64,000 nt of DNA. Source: Bacillota bacterium. Its GTDB lineage: Bacteria; Bacillota_I; Bacilli_A; RF39; UBA660. The position numbers and the translations under genes are program-made. The stretch lies in NCBI GenBank assembly GCA_021771185.1, contig JAETPN010000001.1, positions 68,366 to 132,365 of the forward strand, in the 5' to 3' direction. Under the pieces are notes generated by a model. It was not told the DNA's origin. It did not search any database and was given only the letters and a program-made list of their open reading frames with translations. Shown here piece after piece: positions 47,441 through 56,904 of this stretch (the stretch's first letter is position 1; each line of letters opens with the position of its first letter).

Positions 47441-48334
47441 CTAAATCTTTCCTTGAAATTGAACATCTAAAAATTTTTCTATGGCTTCTACATTGATTGG
47501 TAAGCCAGCCGCAAGTTTATGTCCGCCACCGCCAAATTCTTTCGCAAGAAGTGAAACATCAACTTCCCTACTTCTAAAACTAATACCACCACCCATATTA
47601 ATAACCACTGCAACATCTATTTCAGGGTGCCTATTTAATAATTCATGACACAGTTCACTACGATATTTTTCGGCAAAAGCAATACCAACTGGAATATTTT
47701 TTAACTTAGCTTTAATCATGCGTAATTCACGATTATTAATATAACGATTTTTACCTTCCTCTTCCAATTTTAAAAGTTCCATTTCGAAAGGTGTTAAAAC
47801 AAATTCTTCTTTGACAGCTAAAAATCGCTTCGTCATTTCATCAATATAACGTAATTCACCATATAATCCAAATAAAGAATCAAGAATTGGTGAAATTTTA
47901 TCTTCTTCTTGCTCAAATAACCATAAATCTAAGTTTTTAACGCTTTCTATATATTGATTTAACGCGGGTGTTTCAATATCATACAGTTCTTTTAAATAAT
48001 TATAAAATAAAGTTGTACCACACTCATTCATATCAAGTGTCACAAAAGAATACTTTTTCGCATGCATATGGGTTTTGTGATGATCAAAAATTAAAAATTT
48101 ATCTTTACACGTATGCTTTTTTAGTTTTTCATAAATACTTTCAGGAACAGTTAAATCCGTAATGTAAATATGTTCATAACAAGAAAGATCTTGTTCTAAA
48201 AATTCATTCATAAATTCTTCGACTTCATAAATATCTAATAATTTATAATCAAAATGACGATTCATTAAATTCATTAAAACAACCGGTGTTACCCCATCTA
48301 CATCTTTTATATGACTAATTAAATAATCTTTCAT
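47441..48334 (-). CDS. DHH/DHHA1-family phosphoesterase (oligoribonuclease-like)
   Basis: About 297 residues. Motifs: ISHIKDVDGVTP (motif I, D-x-D-G), IYITDLTVPE (II), LIFDHHKTHMHAKKY (DHH), CGTTLFYNYL (IV), and GGGGHKLAAGLPI (DHHA1 substrate-binding GGGH). It probably cleaves short oligoribonucleotides or linear dinucleotides (NrnA/NrnB-like). If it degrades pGpG it could complement the GGDEF protein at 36.6 kb; that is inference. It follows rnhB by one base, ATG at 48334. Confidence 0.86.
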   Translation of the reverse strand: MKDYLISHIKDVDGVTPVVLMNLMNRHFDYKLLDIYEVEEFMNEFLEQDLSCYEHIYITDLTVPESIYEKLKKHTCKDKFLIFDHHKTHMHAKKYSFVTLDMNECGTTLFYNYLKELYDIETPALNQYIESVKNLDLWLFEQEEDKISPILDSLFGLYGELRYIDEMTKRFLAVKEEFVLTPFEMELLKLEEEGKNRYINNRELRMIKAKLKNIPVGIAFAEKYRSELCHELLNRHPEIDVAVVINMGGGISFRSREVDVSLLAKEFGGGGHKLAAGLPINVEAIEKFLDVQFQGKI

Positions 48335-48335
48335 T

Positions 48336-49379
48336 TTACTTAACACCTTCTTTTAAATTAGAAATAAATTCACTTGATACTATACTGTCTAGTTCATCCA
48401 TTGAAATATATGTAACCTCATCTTGTGAAATGTTTTCTTTAATTATATAAACTTCCTTAAAGTAAGTTAGATTACCGTTTATATCTTTTACTACAAAATG
48501 TTTTTTTAGATCTTTACTTGTTACAGTTACACCAAAATTCTTACAAAGACGAATAGCCGTTTTATTTTTAGTTTCTTTCGTTGTAACTAAACTTTCAGGT
48601 AAATGATAACCATTATTTTTTACAACCATAACTTCATCTTTATCATTAAGAATGCAAACATTAACACAACTGATATTACCACTGGTTTGAGATAAATCTT
48701 TTTTCTCAATGACTTCGCCAGTACTTTTACCATGATCATTTAATAATTCATAATACTCTAGTCCTAAGTAATCACTTACAGGGCCAAAACTTTTACGGTA
48801 TCCGTCAATTAATCCATACTCGTGAATAGCCTCAATATGTTTTTTCGTAGGATACCCCTTATGAGAAGCAAAGCCATACATAGGATATTTTTTATCTAAT
48901 TCGATTAACATACGATCACGTGTTACTTTCGCAAGAACACTAGCAGCAGCAATACTAATACTTTTAGCGTCACCTTTAATAATTGAAGTATGAGGAATAT
49001 CTAACTCTAATGGCATTGCATCTATTAATACATGTTCCAAAGGAATTTGTTCTCTGACCTTATTAATAGCTTCTATCATAGCCTCTTTCGTTGCTTGATA
49101 AATATTAATTTCATCAATACGTTCAGCACTAGAAGATCCAATCGCATAAGCAACACAGTGATTGATAATGTAATCATAGTATTCTTCTCTTTTTTTCTCA
49201 CTCAATTTTTTAGAATCGGTTAATCCTTCTAATTTAAAATCTTTCGGTAAAACACAACAAGCAGTAACTACTGGGCCAATCAAAGGTCCTCTTCCCACCT
49301 CATCAACACCACCAATATAAGTAATACCTTCTCTTTCTAACTCGTGTTCATATTGATATAAATCTGTTTTCATACACAT
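48336..49379 (-). CDS. rnhB: Ribonuclease HII with C-terminal Nudix-like extension
   Basis: Residues about 18-212 are RNase HII, which removes RNA from RNA-DNA hybrids. IGGVDEVGRGPLIGPVVTA carries D26 and E27, VLIDAM D120 and IKGDAKSISIAAASVLAKVTRDR D137, giving the complete DEDD set; HKGYPTKKH is also conserved. The protein continues to 347 residues, while RnhB is normally 200-260. The extra part (about 237-330) looks like a Nudix fold (VNVCILNDKDEVMVVKNN, GYHLPES...TAIRLCKNFGV), but the catalytic Glu residues of the Nudix box are missing. ATG at 49373 is an equally possible start. Confidence 0.93.
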   Translation of the reverse strand: MCMKTDLYQYEHELEREGITYIGGVDEVGRGPLIGPVVTACCVLPKDFKLEGLTDSKKLSEKKREEYYDYIINHCVAYAIGSSSAERIDEINIYQATKEAMIEAINKVREQIPLEHVLIDAMPLELDIPHTSIIKGDAKSISIAAASVLAKVTRDRMLIELDKKYPMYGFASHKGYPTKKHIEAIHEYGLIDGYRKSFGPVSDYLGLEYYELLNDHGKSTGEVIEKKDLSQTSGNISCVNVCILNDKDEVMVVKNNGYHLPESLVTTKETKNKTAIRLCKNFGVTVTSKDLKKHFVVKDINGNLTYFKEVYIIKENISQDEVTYISMDELDSIVSSEFISNLKEGVK

Positions 49380-49410
49380 TCTTCTTTCTTTTTTTATTAT
49401 ACCAAATATT

Positions 49411-49440
49411 ATAAATAAAAAGTAAACAAAAGTTTACTTT
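49411..49440 (-). terminator. Terminator after broken Rpn copy
   Basis: AAAGTAAAC and GTTTACTTT pair around four bases (49419-49427, 49432-49440), followed by T-rich sequence on the minus strand. It overlaps the stop codon of the remnant. Confidence 0.75.
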
Positions 49441-50017
49441 AAAGTTTTTCTATTTCTTCTTCTGTAAGTGAAGTGCTCTTGGAAATAAGTTCTAAAGAGA
49501 GTCCTTCTTCGTTTAAGATCATTCGATCATCTTCTTCATCACTGGTCCATGGTGTAAACCAGGTCTCTTTTTTTACCTTCTCTACTTTCTCTTTAAACTC
49601 TTCCATGAACTCATCACCACCTGAAATTTCTCTTAACTTTTCTAATCCATAGGTTAAATCAATATGGATGAATGTTTCTAAGTTTAGATAATCTTCTCTT
49701 GTTTTCGTTTTCTTTGAATAAATCTCTGTGAAAAAGACAAAGTTTCGATTTCTTAAATAACTGTGATTCTAACTATTTAATTCGATATGAATATATTCCT
49801 CGTCCACTTTGACTAACGCATCAATCATCTTTTTCCTTTCTTTTTGATGTCTTACATTTTGTTCCGTTCCTAGTAATGTAATTTCATGAATCATTATGTC
49901 TAAGAGTTGTTCTAGAAAACCTTTTAACAAACTTAGATCATCTTCATCACACATGACCGCCTTAAATACTTTATCATTTTTTGCGGTATAAAATCTCTTT
50001 TTTTCTAGTAAAATCAT
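49439..50017 (-). pseudogene. Rpn/PD-(D/E)XK transposase-nuclease, broken second copy
   Basis: The frame starts as in 8600-8863 (MILLEKKRFYTAKNDKVFKAVMCDE). It runs 82 codons through FLEQLLDIMIHEITLLG and VDEEYIHIELNS, then meets an in-frame TAG at 49769-49771. The same frame continues without further stops through NHSYLRNRNFVFFTEIYSKK, LETFIHIDLTYGLEKL, FMEEFKEKVEKVKKETWFTPW and ends EEGLSLELISK, TSLTEEEIEKL. Near DRMILN the helical segment present in the first copy (TEKKISFEEGIEQG to TARKME) is deleted. So it has one nonsense mutation plus one deletion. The upstream 50 nt also match the first copy. Confidence 0.8.
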
Positions 50018-50071
50018 AAGTACCTCCTATTAGTATATACCCGGTCTTTTCCCTCTTTTCCTTCTTTTTTA

Positions 50072-50101
50072 CAAAAAAAAAAGAAACTTTTTCGTTTCTT
50101 T
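50072..50101 (-). terminator. Terminator after leuS
   Basis: AAAGAAAC and GTTTCTTT pair around six bases, followed by about ten T on the minus strand. It overlaps the stop codon. Confidence 0.85.
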
Positions 50102-52496
50102 ATTTCACTACAATATTGACTAATTTTTTTGGAACAATAATGACTTTTACAATTTCTTTTCCTGAAAGGTGTGCTTGAACATTATCAATTTCTTTCGCAA
50201 GACGTTCCATTTCTTCCTTTGATGTTTCCATTGGAACAGTCATTTTTCCACGCACTTTACCATTCACTTGAACAACCATTTCATAAGTTGAATCAATTGT
50301 TTTTTCTTCTTCATATACTGGCCATGGCTCATAAGCAATCGTGTCATCATGTCCTAGAATTTGCCAAAGTTCTTCTCCTAAATGAGGAGTAATACAACTA
50401 AGCATTTTCACAAATCCTTCGGCATATTCTTTTGGACAATGACCTACCTTATAACATTCATTTACAAAAATCATCATTGCACTAATTGCAGTATTAAATG
50501 ATAATTCTTCAAAATCATTCGTTACTTTTTTTACCATAACATGATAAGCTCTATCTAGTGTTCCATCATTATTTTCAGTAATATTTGATGCGGTGGTGAA
50601 GTAGCGCCATACACGGTCTATAAATCTACGTGCACCTTCAACACCACTATCGCTCCATGGTTTCGAAGCTTCAATTGGTCCCATAAACATTTCATAAAGT
50701 CTTAAGGTATCTGCCCCATATTCTTCAGCAATATCTTTTGGATCAATCGCAAATTCTGGATATCGTTTTCCCATTTTAATTCCATTAGAACCTAAAATCA
50801 TTCCTTGATGAACAAGTTTTTTAAATGGTTCTTTTACTGGAGATAATCCTTTATCATATAAATAACGATTCCATATTCTAGAATACATCAAATGTCCTAC
50901 AGCATGTTCTGGTCCACCCATATAAAGGTCTACTGGAAGCCAATGACTAGCAAGTTTTGGATCACAGAACATTTCTTCATTCTCTGGATCAATATATCTA
51001 AAATAATACCAACTACTTCCAGCACTTCCTGGCATCGTTGAGGTTTCACGAATTCCTTCTTTCCCATCTTTTACATAGTGTTTCCACTCTTCTGCATTTT
51101 CAAGAGGAGCTTTTCCATGATGACCTTTATAGTCTTCAAGTTCTGGTAACACAAGTGGTAACGCTTGGTCTTCTAATAACTGATCTTCCCCATTTTCCAT
51201 GTGAACAATTGGTACAGGTTCTCCCCAATATCTTTGACGAGCAAAAATCCACTCTCTAAATTTATAATTTACTTTTTGTTCTCCGCAATGATGTTCTTCT
51301 AACCAGGAAATCATTTTTTTAATGGCATCTTCTTTATTCATGCCATCTAAAAATTCTGAATTTATATGAATACCATCTTCTGTATAAGCTTCTTTCGTAA
51401 CGTCTCCGCCTTTTAATACAGGAATAATCTCTATATTAAATTTACGTGCAAACTCATAGTCTCTCGTGTCATGTGCGGGAACAGCCATAATTGCACCAGT
51501 TCCATAACTAGCAAGAACATAATCACTAATATAAATTGGTATTTTTTTATCATTTACTGGATTAATTGCATAAGCTCCAATAAAAACACCTGTTTTATCT
51601 TTGTTTAATTCCGTTCTTTCTAAATCACTTTTTGAAGCACATGCTTTTTTATAAGCTTCGACTTCTTCTTTTTTATCTATGGTTGTAATTTGATCCACTA
51701 ATTCATGTTCTGGAGCAAGTACACAATAAGTGGCCCCAAAAAGGGTATCTGGACGCGTGGTAAATACAGTGAAAACCTCATCATATCCATCTACATTAAA
51801 CGTTACATGAGCACCTGTTGATTTACCAATCCAATTTCTCTGCATTTCTTTGGTTGACTCTGGCCAATCAATCTCATTTAATCCTTCTAATAATTTTTCT
51901 GCGAAAGCTGGTTGATCAATACATAACTGTTTCATTTTTTTTCGAATAACAGGATATCCACCACGTTCACTTTTTCCATCAATAACTTCATCATTCGATA
52001 AAACAGTTCCAAGTTCTTCACACCAATTGACTGGCATATCAATGTATTTCGCATAGCCATCTTGATACAAATTTTTGAATATCCACTGTGTCCATTTATA
52101 AAATTTAGGATCACTCGTCGCAATCATTTTTGTCCAATCATAATCAAATCCTAAGGTATTTAATTGTTCACTAAAATACGCAATATTTTTTTCTGTGAAT
52201 CCATTGGGATGATTTCCAGTTTGAACCGCATATTGTTCTGCAGGTAAACCAAAAGAATCATAACCCATAGGATGTAATACATTATATCCTTGCATTCTTT
52301 TCATTCTAGATACAATATCCGTTGCGGTATAACCTTCTACATGACCTGCATGAAGTCCTACTCCACTAGGATATGGAAACATATCTAAAACATAATATTT
52401 GGGTTTTGAAAAATCCCACACATCCGTATGAAATGTATGATGTTCTTTCCAATATTCTTGCCACTTTTTCTCTATTTTTGATGGTTCATAATTCAT
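50100..52496 (-). CDS. leuS: Leucyl-tRNA synthetase
   Basis: A class I synthetase of 798 residues. The HIGH-type motif is [36 protein letters not shown] and the CP1 editing domain ([20 protein letters not shown]) follow. The KMSKS-type loop reads NGIKMGKR, a variant in which KMSKS is degenerate. Bacterial LeuS usually has KMSKS, so this loop is worth noting. The C-terminal [13 protein letters not shown] domain is present. It overlaps the upstream membrane gene by 4 nt and is controlled by the T-box at 52875-53072. Confidence 0.97.
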   Translation of the reverse strand: MNYEPSKIEKKWQEYWKEHHTFHTDVWDFSKPKYYVLDMFPYPSGVGLHAGHVEGYTATDIVSRMKRMQGYNVLHPMGYDSFGLPAEQYAVQTGNHPNGFTEKNIAYFSEQLNTLGFDYDWTKMIATSDPKFYKWTQWIFKNLYQDGYAKYIDMPVNWCEELGTVLSNDEVIDGKSERGGYPVIRKKMKQLCIDQPAFAEKLLEGLNEIDWPESTKEMQRNWIGKSTGAHVTFNVDGYDEVFTVFTTRPDTLFGATYCVLAPEHELVDQITTIDKKEEVEAYKKACASKSDLERTELNKDKTGVFIGAYAINPVNDKKIPIYISDYVLASYGTGAIMAVPAHDTRDYEFARKFNIEIIPVLKGGDVTKEAYTEDGIHINSEFLDGMNKEDAIKKMISWLEEHHCGEQKVNYKFREWIFARQRYWGEPVPIVHMENGEDQLLEDQALPLVLPELEDYKGHHGKAPLENAEEWKHYVKDGKEGIRETSTMPGSAGSSWYYFRYIDPENEEMFCDPKLASHWLPVDLYMGGPEHAVGHLMYSRIWNRYLYDKGLSPVKEPFKKLVHQGMILGSNGIKMGKRYPEFAIDPKDIAEEYGADTLRLYEMFMGPIEASKPWSDSGVEGARRFIDRVWRYFTTASNITENNDGTLDRAYHVMVKKVTNDFEELSFNTAISAMMIFVNECYKVGHCPKEYAEGFVKMLSCITPHLGEELWQILGHDDTIAYEPWPVYEEEKTIDSTYEMVVQVNGKVRGKMTVPMETSKEEMERLAKEIDNVQAHLSGKEIVKVIIVPKKLVNIVVK

Positions 52497-52846
52497 TTTT
52501 CTTCCTCCTTATATTTTTTTTGATAAATTGTTCCTAAAATATGGTAACAAATTAAAATTAAAATCATTAATACAATCAAGCCTAAAGTAAATTTTAAAAT
52601 CCATGTTTTTACGACACTAATAATTAGTGTTGTAGAAGACATAATAAAGGCATTTGTTAAAGCTAAGTGATTCGCCAATGTTTTCATTGGAATCTTTTTA
52701 ACATCAATATGATATCTTTTTTTTAAATACATACATTCTGTACTTAATACCAGTTTTTCCCTTTTATTTTTCTTTGAAATAACCACAAGATAGTATATGA
52801 AATAAACTAAGATAAAACAAAATAGAAATAAAAGAAATTCAAACAT
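52493..52846 (-). CDS. Two-span membrane protein in the leuS operon
   Basis: About 117 residues with two hydrophobic segments (about residues 2-22 and 70-105). Between them is a cytosolic part containing [37 protein letters not shown]. It may belong to a small family of Firmicutes membrane proteins often linked to synthetase genes, but I cannot name it. The ATG at 52846 is favoured by a GGAG at 8 nt. Its stop codon overlaps the leuS ATG, so both are read from the T-box-controlled transcript. Confidence 0.72.
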   Translation of the reverse strand: MFEFLLFLFCFILVYFIYYLVVISKKNKREKLVLSTECMYLKKRYHIDVKKIPMKTLANHLALTNAFIMSSTTLIISVVKTWILKFTLGLIVLMILILICYHILGTIYQKKYKEEEK

Positions 52847-52874
52847 ACTCATCTCTCCCTCTAAATAAACACGC

Positions 52875-53072
52875 AAAAAAGCCTTACGTTGTAAGGACCC
52901 TTTGTGGGTGGTACCACCTTACTTCATAAGACTTTATGCACTTAAATCCGTAACGTGGACATTCGGCCCATGGGCAACTAGAAAAGCAAGTTCACTAGAT
53001 TCTATCTGAAGTTTTCATCTACCACTTCTTTTCTAAACATAGAATCACTAATTACTACTCTTTTCATCCGTT
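52875..53072 (-). ncRNA. T-box leader (leucine) of the leuS operon
   Basis: On the minus strand: stem I (AGAGTAGTAATTAGTG to CTTTTCTAGT), the AAGGTGGTACCACC T-box sequence (52906-52920), and a terminator CCTTAC/GTAAGG followed by six T (52875-52896). The specifier loop reads GAACTTGC, with CTT (52988-52990, plus strand AAG) as the Leu codon. Uncharged tRNA-Leu would stabilise the antiterminator and raise leuS expression. The rest of the 52847-53206 gap shows nothing further. Confidence 0.92.
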
Positions 53073-53206
53073 TTTCAATATTAACATTATATTACACTTC
53101 GTTCATATATTCAAGTGTCTTTGTTAAATTTTTCATGAATATTATGGTTTCATCATAACATTCACGGATGATTCTATACTTTATTCGTTCTTCTATATAA
53201 AAATTA

Positions 53207-53677
53207 TTAAGACATTTTTATTTTGTAAATTTGCTCAATCTCGTTTTCAATGGTATTACTGATCGCGTTTTTATAATTTTCTAATCCACCCATGATTATT
53301 TTTCGTACACTTTCATTTCCCATTTCTAAGAAAGATGCGATTCCATTAATACTATAATTTTTTCCATTTACTAAGCCTAAATGAAGGGCCATAATAAAAT
53401 ACTCTGTCATAGGCATTAAACGAATCGTTTCTAACATGAGTGGATCCCCGAATGATTTTGAATGATGAAAAACATTGGATGTATATTTAATCATCTCTGT
53501 TGGTAAATTGGTTTGGGGTTGTGTTACCTTTGTCTCTACCGCAGGTTGATTTTTAGGAACTCCACTTAATTCCTCCACTGGTTTTACTACTTTTTCTACA
53601 TTTTTTGGTACTGCATGTACGGGTGTTGCTGTTTTTGCAACTTGTACCGTTTTATTATTTACTGGTTCTTCTGCCAT
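53207..53677 (-). CDS. Small protein with sigma-70 region-4-like HTH
   Basis: A 156-residue protein. Residues about 1-75 are low-complexity (Val/Pro/Lys-rich, KTATPVHAVPKNVEKVVKPVEE) and probably disordered. The C-terminal part, PMTEYFIMALHLGLVNGKNYSINGIASFLEMGNESVRKIIMGGLENYKNAI, follows the sigma-70 region 4 layout: helix, L-x-x-G-L-x-x-G, I-x-x-I-A, then E-S-V-R-x-I as recognition helix. Regions 2 and 3 are absent, so it is not a complete sigma factor. It could be a regulator that binds DNA or the beta flap. A GAGG site precedes the start. Confidence 0.6.
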   Translation of the reverse strand: MAEEPVNNKTVQVAKTATPVHAVPKNVEKVVKPVEELSGVPKNQPAVETKVTQPQTNLPTEMIKYTSNVFHHSKSFGDPLMLETIRLMPMTEYFIMALHLGLVNGKNYSINGIASFLEMGNESVRKIIMGGLENYKNAISNTIENEIEQIYKIKMS

Positions 53678-53766
53678 TTCAATTCCTCTTTTCTATTTCT
53701 CTATCACCTATTTTTTCCATTATTTTTCTTTTTATACTCTATTTTATAAAAAAAACAGATATATTC

Positions 53767-56178
53767 TTATACCTGTTCTACATATTCTAATAATTTTTTA
53801 AATAAACGAATATATTTTCGTTCCAATCCTTTTCGCTTCAATTTCGTAAGTTCTACTTTTTTCTTTTTAATTTCTAACGAACCAAATAAAATCGCATCAA
53901 TATCTTCTTTTAATGTGGTTTCAATTTGAAGATCATTAATAATTGACGCAATATCTTCGTTAATTAAACGAACCGCATCGATTTCGATATCTTTTCCTTT
54001 ACAGTTAATTGTTAATTGGCCAATGGTTGGAACTTCCTTCACTTCAACGATAAAGTCTGGACCATCGATATAACTGGTTGATTCTAGTTTTCCATCATTA
54101 AAGAACACAACCACGTCCTGCGCTTTTTTAGTATTACGAAAACGTATTTTATAATTACGAGTATCTGGAACAATTCCACTTTTTCCTTCTAGTGCTCGAA
54201 TAATAACTGTATAGTTATTTGGTAAATAATTATAATCAATAGCTGTTGTTAAAGAAAATCCCTTACGATAAAGATCACTTACACCATCATCTTCATATAA
54301 TTTATATGTATTACTTTTTCCTGGGAAAATTTGAATTTCCATATCCTTTGGTGGTGTGGTATCATTTAATATTTTGTGATTTCCTAAAGGAAGAATAGAA
54401 CCAGCTTTAGCAAATACTGGATAATCTTGATCGCGAAAGAAAGAAACATATTTTCTTCCACCTGGGAATTTTTTACCAGTAACGATGTCATACCAAATAC
54501 CATCGGGTAAGAAGAAGTAGTGAATCACACGATTCATTAAAGGTTCATTTTTAGAAATAATTGGAGCAACAAACATTTCTGTTCCAAAGTAATATTCATT
54601 ACGATATTTTGGATCATCATATAATTCTGGGAACTTATAATAAATGGGTTGAACGAGTGGCATTCCATATTTATAATATTTATAACTTTCCGCATATAAA
54701 TAAGGGATCATACGATGACGTAATTGTAGATAATCACGTGCAATATTTAATGTTTTTACATCCCATTTCCAAGGTTCTCTTTTATAATACTTTCCACGTT
54801 CAGTACCAAATTTTACAATAGGTGAAAATACAGCAAGTTCTAAAAAGCGAATATAAAGTTCACTATCCTCTATCCCCTTATAGTATCCTCCAATATCATG
54901 AGCACAGAAACTCACACCCATATTAGATGCACTCGCATTATAAAAGGGAATCATTTTTAACGTGTTCCAACTAACAATTGTTTTTCCTGAATATAATATA
55001 GGATAACGATGTGGTGCGATGCCTGCATTACGTGCAAGTACCATAGGACGACGTTGATAATCTCTTTTCATATCATAATAATGATAATGTTCTAAAGACC
55101 ATAAATCAAGATGTCTTTTTTTATCTTCTATATCCATCCAAAAGAAATCAACACCTGTTAAATCTAGGGGATGAATCAAAAGTTTTAAATAAGCATCCAC
55201 CCATTTTGGATCCATCACATGAAATGGAATAATTCCTTGATCATTGGTAGCTAAATATTTTTTTAATTCTTCAAAACGTTCTTCATAAGGGTAAATACCT
55301 TCTAAAGGATTCACACTTAATCCTAGGCGAATTCCTTTAGAATGTAAGTAGTTAATCATATCTTTTGGTGAGTGAAACAAATTTTTATTCCATGTAAATC
55401 CCGTATCAAATTTTTTCCCATCTTTCATCTGTCTTACATGCCAATCACGATTTAAGGCAAGAACAGATAATGGAATTTCTTCTCTTTCAAAAGTATCAAC
55501 TAAATTTTTTAAATCTAGATCCTGATAAGGAACATTACGACTCCACCAATTTCCTAAAGCATATCTAGGTATTAAAGAAGGATAACCTGTTACCATGTAA
55601 TAGTCTTTTAAACAAGCCGCAAAATCTTTTAAATACATAAATAAATAAAGATCGATACCCTCGTGTTCCCTAGACTCTAAATTACCTAACGCTGTAAACA
55701 AACGACTTTTAGAGTCATCAATGGATGCAAAACCATCAACAGAATAAAGTCCTTTCGACAAATTCAACTTCCCATCACTATCATCTAAGGAAAAATTAGG
55801 GGCACCATAATTTCGTACTTCTGGGTGTCCGTAATACCAAATACGATCTGTGTTTAAAAGTTCTACCTTTAAATGGCCCATCGTATTTACTTTTCCACCA
55901 GCAAATGGCTGATTTTTCATATAAGTTAATTTAAAATATTTTGTTTTTATTTCTAAATAACGATGGTCTTCTCGTACAGAAAATTCTGGAGCTTCAAAAT
56001 TACGATACCATATCAATTCTGTTGGTGCATCCACAAAATGACCTTCTGGTTGATATTCTAAACGAACTAAACGTTCTGTTAATACAGTAATACGATACTT
56101 TTCACCTGTAAACACACATTTTGGATTCGCTTTTGAGGCTGTTAAATCCATGTTAAATTGTTCACCCAAATTATACAT
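53767..56178 (-). CDS. GH31 family alpha-glycosidase
   Basis: An 803-residue glycoside hydrolase. The N-terminal GH31 beta domain (to about 200) precedes the barrel. The catalytic nucleophile region is VDFFWMDIEDKK (D349), and the acid/base region SFCAHDIGGYYKG (D428). RNAGIAPHRYPILYSGKTIVSW and YLQLRHRMIPYLYAESYKYYKYGMPLVQP are GH31 signatures. The C-terminal domain is beta-rich and ends in a basic helix. There is no signal peptide, so it is cytosolic and acts on imported oligosaccharides. Alpha-glucosidase is likeliest; the WMDIED variant leaves alpha-xylosidase or others open. Confidence 0.93.
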   Translation of the reverse strand: MYNLGEQFNMDLTASKANPKCVFTGEKYRITVLTERLVRLEYQPEGHFVDAPTELIWYRNFEAPEFSVREDHRYLEIKTKYFKLTYMKNQPFAGGKVNTMGHLKVELLNTDRIWYYGHPEVRNYGAPNFSLDDSDGKLNLSKGLYSVDGFASIDDSKSRLFTALGNLESREHEGIDLYLFMYLKDFAACLKDYYMVTGYPSLIPRYALGNWWSRNVPYQDLDLKNLVDTFEREEIPLSVLALNRDWHVRQMKDGKKFDTGFTWNKNLFHSPKDMINYLHSKGIRLGLSVNPLEGIYPYEERFEELKKYLATNDQGIIPFHVMDPKWVDAYLKLLIHPLDLTGVDFFWMDIEDKKRHLDLWSLEHYHYYDMKRDYQRRPMVLARNAGIAPHRYPILYSGKTIVSWNTLKMIPFYNASASNMGVSFCAHDIGGYYKGIEDSELYIRFLELAVFSPIVKFGTERGKYYKREPWKWDVKTLNIARDYLQLRHRMIPYLYAESYKYYKYGMPLVQPIYYKFPELYDDPKYRNEYYFGTEMFVAPIISKNEPLMNRVIHYFFLPDGIWYDIVTGKKFPGGRKYVSFFRDQDYPVFAKAGSILPLGNHKILNDTTPPKDMEIQIFPGKSNTYKLYEDDGVSDLYRKGFSLTTAIDYNYLPNNYTVIIRALEGKSGIVPDTRNYKIRFRNTKKAQDVVVFFNDGKLESTSYIDGPDFIVEVKEVPTIGQLTINCKGKDIEIDAVRLINEDIASIINDLQIETTLKEDIDAILFGSLEIKKKKVELTKLKRKGLERKYIRLFKKLLEYVEQV

Positions 56179-56264
56179 TGTATCACCCTATCTATTCTTA
56201 TTCTTCTTTTATTATACATGTTTTTATACAAGAAAAAAAGAGTGAATGTTAAATTTTTCCTCTT

Positions 56265-56492
56265 TTATTCACTCTCTTTCGATTCATTCATACGATTTAA
56301 ATGATCTTCATAAAATATTTTGTCTGGTTTTGCGCGAAAAATTCTTGCGATACGAACAGCCATATCATAAGATAATCTACGCGTCCCCGTTTCAATCTGA
56401 CAATAAAATGGTTTACTAATTCCCAACTTTTCTGCCATATATCCTGTTGTATAATGACGTTTCAAACGCATAGTTCTAAGTTTTAAATACAT
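56265..56492 (-). CDS. XRE-family HTH regulator
   Basis: About 75 residues: MYLKLRTMRLKRHYTTGYMAEKLGISKPFYCQIETGTRRLSYDMAVRIARIFRAKPDKIFYED, a Cro/C1-type HTH with a short acidic tail. The start at 56492 is supported by GGAAG upstream, and the frame from 56543 covers promoter sequence. It is divergent from the other XRE gene at 56637; the two share a 144-nt control region. Confidence 0.82.
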   Translation of the reverse strand: MYLKLRTMRLKRHYTTGYMAEKLGISKPFYCQIETGTRRLSYDMAVRIARIFRAKPDKIFYEDHLNRMNESKESE

Positions 56493-56543
56493 CTTACATC
56501 TTCCTTCTTCATAAATTTCTTTATTATAGACATTATACCACAA

Positions 56544-56562
56544 AGTACACGCTTAGTATACT
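56544..56562. promoter_or_regulatory. Possible operator between divergent XRE genes
   Basis: AGTACAC and GTATACT form an imperfect inverted repeat (six of seven pairs) in the shared intergenic region. It could be a binding site for one of the two regulators. Confidence 0.3.
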
Positions 56563-56636
56563 GTTTTCCTTTATTTTTTATGAGAAAATGAAATTACATT
56601 GATGGAAATTTTTACCAGGAGATAGGAAGTGGAAAA

Positions 56637-56876
56637 ATGATTGAAAATAAGCAAGCTAGTTTTGAATATGATATTATGCGAAAAAATATTAAGTATTATC
56701 GAAAAAAATTAGGTTATACTCAAGAGCAGTTAGCAGAATTAAGTGATCTTAGTGTCTCTTATATTAAGCAAATAGAATCCAAAAAAGAATTCAAGAATGT
56801 CTCTTTAACTACTTTATTAAAATTATCAAAAACGTTAGAAATTTCCATTCATGATTTATTTAAAAATCAACAATAA
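56637..56876 (+). CDS. XRE-family HTH regulator
   Basis: A 79-residue Cro/C1-type HTH protein: MRKNIKYYRKKLGYTQEQLAELSDLSVSYIKQIESKKEFKNVSLTTLLKLSKTLEISIHDLFK. Starts ATG 56637, with GGAAG nine bases upstream. It is divergent from 56265-56492 and convergent with the prepilin gene, sharing a terminator. Confidence 0.85.
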   Translation: MIENKQASFEYDIMRKNIKYYRKKLGYTQEQLAELSDLSVSYIKQIESKKEFKNVSLTTLLKLSKTLEISIHDLFKNQQ

Positions 56877-56904
56877 AAACAACTTTGTTCCTAAAGTTGT
56901 TTTA
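56872..56904. terminator. Bidirectional terminator between XRE gene and prepilin gene
   Basis: AAAACAACTTTG and AAAGTTGTTTT pair around TTCCT. It overlaps both stop codons. Confidence 0.85.

Noticed and set aside
52906-52921. GGTGGTACCACC as a restriction-type palindrome or operator
   Set aside because: It is the T-box core sequence, in the right place between stem I and the terminator of the leuS leader.
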